A stretch of 64,000 nt of DNA from Acanthosoma haemorrhoidale (Eukaryota > Arthropoda > Insecta > Hemiptera > Acanthosomatidae). Below are positions 57,885 to 64,000 of this stretch, piece after piece (the stretch's first letter is position 1; each line of letters begins with the position of its first letter). Made by a program: the position numbers and the translations under genes. Location: NCBI GenBank assembly GCA_930367205.1, contig OV884015.1, positions 79,871,341 to 79,935,340 of the forward strand, read 5' to 3'. The notes below the pieces were generated by a model that was not told the DNA's origin, made no database searches, and saw only the letters and a list, made by a program, of their open reading frames with translations.

Positions 57885-58800
57885 AATCCCATGACGATCC
57901 TCTTATTTACGCTATAGGCGCAGGACGGTCACATTAAAAGTAATGACTATTTGGGGGAATTGTCAGGAAAGAAGGGAAGTCAGGAGATTTAGGAGAGTGC
58001 GTTAGTTCAAATTATGTAACTATTTCATTTTTTGAAGAAAACGAGCAGGAAAGGCCTCTCAACAACTTCTCATAAAAAGTTTATCTTCTTACTATCAAAA
58101 ATCTTCATCTGGCTAGATGGTTAGGGCTTCGTCAGCGCCCAATAATGGAAACGGAAGATACATATAATTTTTTTATGATATATAAACATGTAAACTTAAT
58201 AAACTCAACGTCAAGAACGTCAAGAAACACATACCATGACGATCCTCATGTACATAAGGACATTTTTATTACATTAAAAGTAATGACTATTTGGGGAAAT
58301 GGTCACGAGAAAAGGGAACTCAAGAAATTTAGGATAGTGAATTAGTTCAAATTATATCACTATTTTCTTTTTTGAAGATGGCAAGGAAAAATTTAGATAA
58401 GCACATTATCATTAGTTTTATATCCTATCATTAGTCGCCTTACCTCCCCATCAGCTTTTGTGACGTCACTTTTTTCATGATATATAAACACGTACTAATA
58501 ACTGAATAAATTTAGAACCTCAAGGAACAAATCCCTTGACGATCTTTTTAAGTACATAAGGACATTTTTTTTATACGAAAAAACAGGAGTCAAGAGAGGA
58601 TTAGTTTAAATGATATCACTATTTTATTTTTTGAAGGTGACAAGGAAAAATTTAGATAAGCACATTATTATTGGTTTTGGGTCCGATCATTAGTCGCCTT
58701 ACCTCCCCATCACCTTTTTTACGTCATTTTTTCATGATATATAAACACGTACTAATAACTACATACATTTAGAACGTCAAGGAACAAATCCAGATATATC
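57885..58800. repeat. Imperfect tandem array, three diverged units
   Basis: Three modules recur in order. ATGACGATCCTC occurs at 57891 and 58237, and TTGACGATC at 58537. ACATTAAAAGTAATGACTAT is at 57932 and 58271. TTTTTTGAAG-containing segments lie near 58028, 58367 and 58630, and CATGATATATAAACACGTAC near 58174 (diverged), 58476 and 58733. Spacings are about 345/301 bp and 303/257 bp, so the units are unequal. Copy 2 of direct repeat D (58037-58148) is inserted between units 1 and 2. A full CRE palindrome, GTGACGTCAC, lies at 58460-58469 in one unit and is lost in the next. Confidence 0.8.
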
Positions 58801-60005
58801 TCTCAAATATTTATTAAATTGTAAATACATAAAAATAGACAGTGGGACCTTAAATGTGGGAATTTGTTTTTCAATCGAATGAGAAGACACAGAGATAAAG
58901 GATTAGAGCTGCAATTTTTACAGAAAAGAAATCTTCTACGTTTAAAACTATAAATTCCTTTCAGATTGAATTTTACAAAACTTTTTTATATCAATTTAAG
59001 GGACTAATAAATAATTTCAGTTTTCCCATACAATGAACTATTTGCAGAGCTACATAGAACTAAAAATATGGTGGGCGGATCTGCAACGAGTTCCAAAAAA
59101 CGGTACATGGAATAAAAACACCAAAAAAATTACTCAAGTGTTTTCTTCCTGTTATGAGGATGAGTTTAGTTTTTGGGGTCTGCATGACCGAATAATGAAC
59201 CAGTGCCCGACATAGAAAGGGCTCACGTACTTCAGATCTTCCCGATAGAATCTGCTCACGTCATCAGATTTTTGGACTGGGTTAGTTACACATAACGCAT
59301 AGTTTTTAGTGATTCAAAAAATATAAATGTGCTATCAGGCATACTTTTCGTCTTATTACAAAAACTGTTTTTCTTGATAATAATATTAAATGGAATATGC
59401 CAAATTTTCACAGATCGCGACAGATCACGATTTCCCCAATGAAATAGAGAAAAGTAAGGAACGCTCCAATCCAAGTTCTTTATCAAATAATGAAGAGAGG
59501 TGTCAGTGAATGCTGGTTATCCCCAGTGATAAATTTGACCGACTAAAGACCTCAAAGTACCGATCAACAATATGTATGGGTTGCTGGGACTTTAGGGAGG
59601 AGGTGGGGGATAAACATGTACAAAGTTGTTAATACTGTCGACAATTTTTTACTTAGGGACATAATTGTAGTGTTTTTCCATTCCATGATCAAGGACGAGA
59701 AAACTGCTAAATACCTATTAAAAACAAGTCTTTAGACAGAAGAAGAAATATGCAAAACTAGGGAGTTATTCCTGGTTTGGTAAAGGTTGTTTGTATGTCT
59801 TCAACAATGAAGTATATGAACGGAACATCTTTGAAGTAACAATGAATACATTTCGATAAAAATAAACAATTCAGTTTTTCTATTTGAAATCCTAGGATTT
59901 CTATTTTACCAAGTAAAGAGACCAGGAACTACCGGAGTTTGGAAGTACCTGTAATTATCACCAGCCCACCATGTAACTATTATCTACTAGGGTCTTGAGT
60001 GGTCG
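58801..60005. other. AT-rich non-coding stretch
   Basis: No recognised gene. The 60-codon ORF at 59033-59215 (MNYLQSYIELKIWWADLQRV) has no family resemblance. Confidence 0.45.
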
Positions 60006-60008
60006 CTG

Positions 60009-60392
60009 TCAGAGCAGAAGAACACCTAAGCCAACCCGTACCCTGTTGACGGAGACACAGATCCAGGGAAGGCTCTTGCCGATGATAGAAGGGGGCGGAG
60101 CAGCCAAGAGGCTAGATGTTATTAAGTCCTCCTCAGGCACAGGAAGGTGGCCCCTGTTGTGATTGCAGGGGAAAGGCCGGTGTGCAGGGAGTCGTGCCCG
60201 GCAGATTAGAGCTCCATGGGACTCTCGCGTGTACAACGGCACGGCTGATACACGGTACCTAGGGTTCTGTGCCCGCATCCTGGGCTCCTTTCGACTTGAC
60301 CTCCTCCGCGTACCATTAAGAAAAGAATAGCTGCGAGGGCGACATTTGAGAGAGGTATTTAGGGAACTCATCTCGTCACCGAACATTGACAA
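60009..60392 (-). other. GC-rich island with 127-codon minus frame
   Basis: This is the longest GC-rich patch of the window. The minus frame begins at an ATG at 60392 (MSMFGDEMSSLNTS), is Arg- and Pro-rich and ends at 60009. No domain is recognised. It directly abuts the decayed LINE B copy downstream, so it may be an older mobile-element segment. Composition alone explains an open frame of this length. Confidence 0.25.
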
Positions 60393-60416
60393 AAGCCACT
60401 TTAAAATTTACGAAAA

Positions 60417-60650
60417 GTGACACACCCATTTTTTTTTTTTTATGACTCGGTGGTTGAGATCATCCACAGGTGAGATCATTTATGAAACCCAGTGTGTCGG
60501 GGAAAATTAGGTTAAGATTTTGTTTGTTGAATGTAAGTTAGTTTTAAGTTTTATGATGCATGAGGTAACCCCATCACTTTTAAATATGTATAGACCATGA
60601 ATGTATAATGTATATTATACCTTTGTAACAATAGCAAATCGCGGTGTAAA
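60417..60650 (+). mobile_element. LINE family B, decayed 3' end
   Basis: TGTCGGGGAAAATTAGG, ATGTAAGTTAGTTTTAAG, CCCCATCAC and GTATAATGTATAT appear in the same order and spacing as on the minus strand of 29380-29555. Upstream, TTATGACTCGGTGG and GAAACCCAGTGT match the KFFDS...NPV coding part. About 50 bases between CAGTGT and GTCGGGG, covering the TMTPPPLP region, are missing. There is no poly-A or target duplication, so it is older than the 29260 copy. Confidence 0.75.
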
Positions 60651-62410
60651 ATTGATAAAAATTGTATAATAAGTAATATGAATAAAGGATCTATATACAT
60701 CTCTCATAACAAAAAACTGTACATTGAGGCAAGATGCACTATGCTATTTTCTTTTCTATACTCTCAACCACAAACACTAGCAATGGGAAAGCCGGCATAT
60801 TTAAAAAAAAACACCAAGTTCTGTTCTTTCCGAAAATTTGTCAATATTGCGACGTACAACATCTAAGCTGACCAGTTGTCTTAAATTGGAAAAAAAAATT
60901 GTTGTTTAAAGCACAGGAAGTCCAAAACCGAAGAAATAAATAGATATTTTTATAATTGAATCATCACGATGTGAATTGGGCCAATAATACTAATTTAAAC
61001 GTGAAATTTGCGGTTACCACTCTCTCTAAACACCTTGTAGTATAGGACCGTTCGTGAATGACTTTCGTTATTATTATTATGAAATTAGTTGTTATCTTTT
61101 GTTTTGGAGCCATCGACGTGAGCCTAAGATAGTACCAGAAAGAGAGCTCCTCGGAACCGGCGGGTCTAGGAGGCACCCCAGTCCCACATGTCAGGAGATC
61201 GTTGCAGATAGTGTTTTATAAGACACTAAATAAATAGGCCTTAATCCATTCAAATACATTTTTGCCGATATTTTTTTGCCGGTAAAAAAGTAACTGTTCC
61301 TAATCACTATTTTTTTAAAATTACAATTAGTAATTCGAGCCGAGTTATAAGGCAAAAACGAACCAAAATTAGAAAGCAGTCATTTCAGGTGGGTGGAAAT
61401 AATATATACTTATGTAACATTTTTTAAATTCTTCGGTCTTTCCGATATCTAATGTAGAAAGGAAAGCACGCTTGCGACTTCTAATACATGGGGAACATTA
61501 AAAAAACAAAAAATTATAATAATTGCTCGATCAGTAACATAGACTTGGTGACAGTTCGCAGGAAATGGTCATGAGAAAATGGGCCCCTCTTGCCCCAGAA
61601 GACGTACCCGCGCGTACAGGGCGTAGAAAAAGACTTATAATCAAATTAAAGAGCGCTTAGGCGCTTACCGACAATTTAAACACCGTACGAGACTTTTTGC
61701 AAGTGAAATGACGATGATTTCATTCTGGCTATTGAGTTTCTTTGAAAGAGAAAAAAGTTTAAATGGTCTGAGTGGCTTACTGTTATGGGACTGAGTTGGC
61801 ACCGGTGATGAAGGCACCGCTTTCTTATATGATTCTTATAGCTTTTATATTCCAATCAGGAGCAGCTTAAACAACTCATCCATCACTTCATCTCTTTAGC
61901 AGCTGCCATCAAGGAGGAGAAAACGTATCACGTTCTTAATTTCTGTTTGAAACATCATCACAGTATTGACAGAAATACAGTTAGCATCGATATTATGCAT
62001 ACGAGTCAATAAGGCTAGTTTGTTTTGTCTGCGCAAAACAGTTTATTAGCGTTACAGCAATTTAAGAGGGTTATGACAAATAAAAGACATTCTTTCTGTC
62101 ACTGAATATTTATTTCACACCACGGCGTTTTCGGTAATTAAATTTCTATCTTTGGTGGAACTTTAATGTAACCAATGGCAATACACACATGTTTCATAAA
62201 AAACATGTTTTCATATAATCTAAAGACTATTATAACTGAGTTTCACTATGGATGTTAATTTCATTACCTCAAAGCGCTGTGGTGCGAAATAAATATTTAT
62301 GGGCAGAAAAAAATGGCATTCCTTATTAAAGACGCAACCCACAACCAATCCATAGACATCGTTGCACATAAGTCGTTAGAAAAAAACAGCTGTATTGAAA
62401 CTTCTATATC
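60651..62410. other. AT-rich non-coding stretch
   Basis: No recognised gene. The 61130-61200 patch is GC-richer without a recognisable frame. Small frames at 60678-60866 and 60964-61176 lack motifs. Confidence 0.45.
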
Positions 62411-62545
62411 TTCAATCTGTCTTATTGGGCGATATGTAATTGTGATAAATTAATTCATACAATATTTACAATTGCCATTCACTCGCTCATTCATACAGTA
62501 TTTGCAAACGTCCCAGAGACCTCCAAAATCCACATGACTGTCACA
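62411..62545 (-). mobile_element. Retroposon family R, copy 3
   Basis: This aligns with the 3' half of copies 1 and 2: CAATCTGTCTTATTGGGC, ATTCACTCGCTCATTCATAC, and CCCAGAGACCTCC. Read on the minus strand, the frame is open as DSHVDFGGLWDVCKYCMNE through VN and beyond, parallel to the frames in copies 1 and 2. No target duplication was found. Confidence 0.8.
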
Positions 62546-64000
62546 TTCAATAAGACAAATCAAATCATATAGAAAATGCATATATTAGGTATATTATGAG
62601 TAGCGTCATATCTCCCTCTATTACCCTTCATTTTATTTTTTAAAAAGATTAATTTAATGAAATTTTTTCAACCGAAGTAAAATCAGTACAAATAAAATAA
62701 ACAGTAAGCAATACCAAAGGATTATTTAAACATCAGTTTTTTTAAATCTCCAAAACAATCCTTTAAACAGTTATTCACTGGTGATCGATAAGTTCATTCC
62801 GTAAGTTGTCACTACTACCTCGCCTCGTTAACGGTCCCTGTCAACCAGACATCGCTTCTTTTTTTGGAAGCTTTCAACGTTGCTAACGGGTAACAGTCTC
62901 ACATAATTAACACTAACAGTAAAATAAAGCGTTCGAATAACTAAAGCATAAAATAAGTATGTTAAGGGAGGTTTTATATTCGATTATGTACTTTTGTATT
63001 TACTATAAATTGTAACGTGTTTCATAACAGAAGGAAATTAAGAATAACATTTGATATCAGGAGTAAGAACTGAGGTCTGTACATGAACTGATTTATTTAA
63101 ATGCAATATAATTTATATAATTCATAAAACAACCTGTCGTATTTACTTTTAGGTACTATATAACGATTCAGGTATTCTGGGACTATGGACTAAAGAAAAA
63201 TATTGCAAAATGGTCAGGAGCAAAGCTGGTAGTTAGACGCGATGTAAGAAATGCTCAGAAATCATAAAATGTCCTAGGGCATATTCTTAACGAACGAAAT
63301 TATCTTTAGAATGTGCTACCCTACTCCCTAGATATTTTTTATTCTATCAATTGATAAGCTTTTGAAAAGAAACTTACATTGGTGTTATTTAAAATCACTT
63401 ATTATTAGTTCGTTTTAATCTTCAAGTGAAACTTTCAGCAGAATTATCACTACAGCATTTGAATGATAAGTAAGCACTTTATATTAGACAAAGGCATCAC
63501 ACACTATAGCCATTTCGGATTCTGAATTAGTAGTTTTCCTATTGCCAATTGCAAACTGGGGTTTTCCATCATTATATAAAATACCAATGTATCTATTTCT
63601 AATGGGAATGTATAAATAAAGTCATGAAAAACTGACACAATTCAATAAGAATAGGAAAGCTCTATACACGTCAAATTTATTTAGTTAAAATGACATTAAA
63701 CATTAACAACATACTCAGCACAAGATAACGAGCGGAAACTACTAAATTCTAGGCTTTAGAACTAATGGATAAGGTAATGATATGCCGTTTATCTCGTTTC
63801 CAATTACCGGTCAATCAGCGAAGACAGTGGCGAATAGCTTTAAAATGACGGGGCCATCTTGATCGATAGTGGACCCTCAAGTTTAGCAAATTACCTGGAG
63901 GAAAGAGTACCGACTTCTAGACAATAAGCTGTATCTTACCTGTGTTTATGTGATTAAACCCCCCTAAAAAAATAAACAAAAAACATGAATTAAATAGTAC
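62546..64000. other. AT-rich non-coding stretch
   Basis: No recognised gene or bounded element to the end of the window. Confidence 0.5.

Noticed and set aside
1..64000. Prokaryotic, organellar or viral origin; CRISPR, rRNA or defence system
   Set aside because: No dense coding, no ribosome-binding-site-led ORFs, no regular spacer-repeat array, no rRNA block; the recognisable sequences are eukaryotic LINEs and TA-flanked DNA elements.

Overview
The window looks like intergenic or intronic DNA from a large, repeat-rich arthropod genome, most likely an insect. It is AT-rich throughout. Open reading frames are short on both strands, and the longest, 162 codons, has no recognisable family. There is no operon structure and no ribosome-binding-site pattern. 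The remains of Jockey/I-type non-LTR retrotransposons, mariner/Tc1-type terminal inverted repeats and (AT)n microsatellites fit an insect. The species cannot be named from the sequence.

The only well-supported host coding sequence is one exon at about 14893-15073 (+). It starts a secreted or membrane protein with a signal peptide and ends at a phase-0 GTATGT splice donor, so the rest of the gene lies in later exons. None could be joined to it here; the following tens of kilobases may be its first intron. A textbook TATA box plus initiator lies on the same strand at 4511-4544, 10 kb upstream. It could feed this exon through a long 5'UTR intron, but that is inference. A 162-codon frame at 15391-15879 contains a consensus donor (CAG/GTAAGT at 15771/15772) and could be an alternative exon.

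Recognisable content is mostly transposon remains. LINE family A has 3' ends at 8612-9167 (+) and 13753-14044 (-), with a related pair at 53906-54414 (-). LINE family B has a cleanly bounded copy at 29260-29789 (-) and a decayed one near 60417-60650 (+). Other decayed LINE domains are an RNase H end at 18950-19460, reverse-transcriptase pieces at 31781-31935 and 52140-52690, and a larger reverse transcriptase at 44550-45330 (-). A five-copy retroposon family, here called R, lies at 5375, 9267, 25822, 32324 and 62411; two copies have 12-13 bp target-site duplications. There are two miniature inverted-repeat elements: mariner-type at 10466-10560 and Tc1-like at 24425-24801. tRNA-derived SINE-like heads are weaker calls.

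Other structure includes a near-perfect 56 bp minisatellite (2568-2743), a diverged array of about 255-345 bp units (57885-58800), a perfect 20 bp hairpin (31056-31099), a 16 bp inverted repeat 335 bp apart (42880/43231), three (AT)n blocks and several G/C homopolymers. I found no canonical tRNA, rRNA, CRISPR array or bacterial or viral gene. The most informative observations are the orphan signal-peptide exon, the double LINE insertion sharing three copies of one target sequence, and family R, whose reading frame stays open in three copies.
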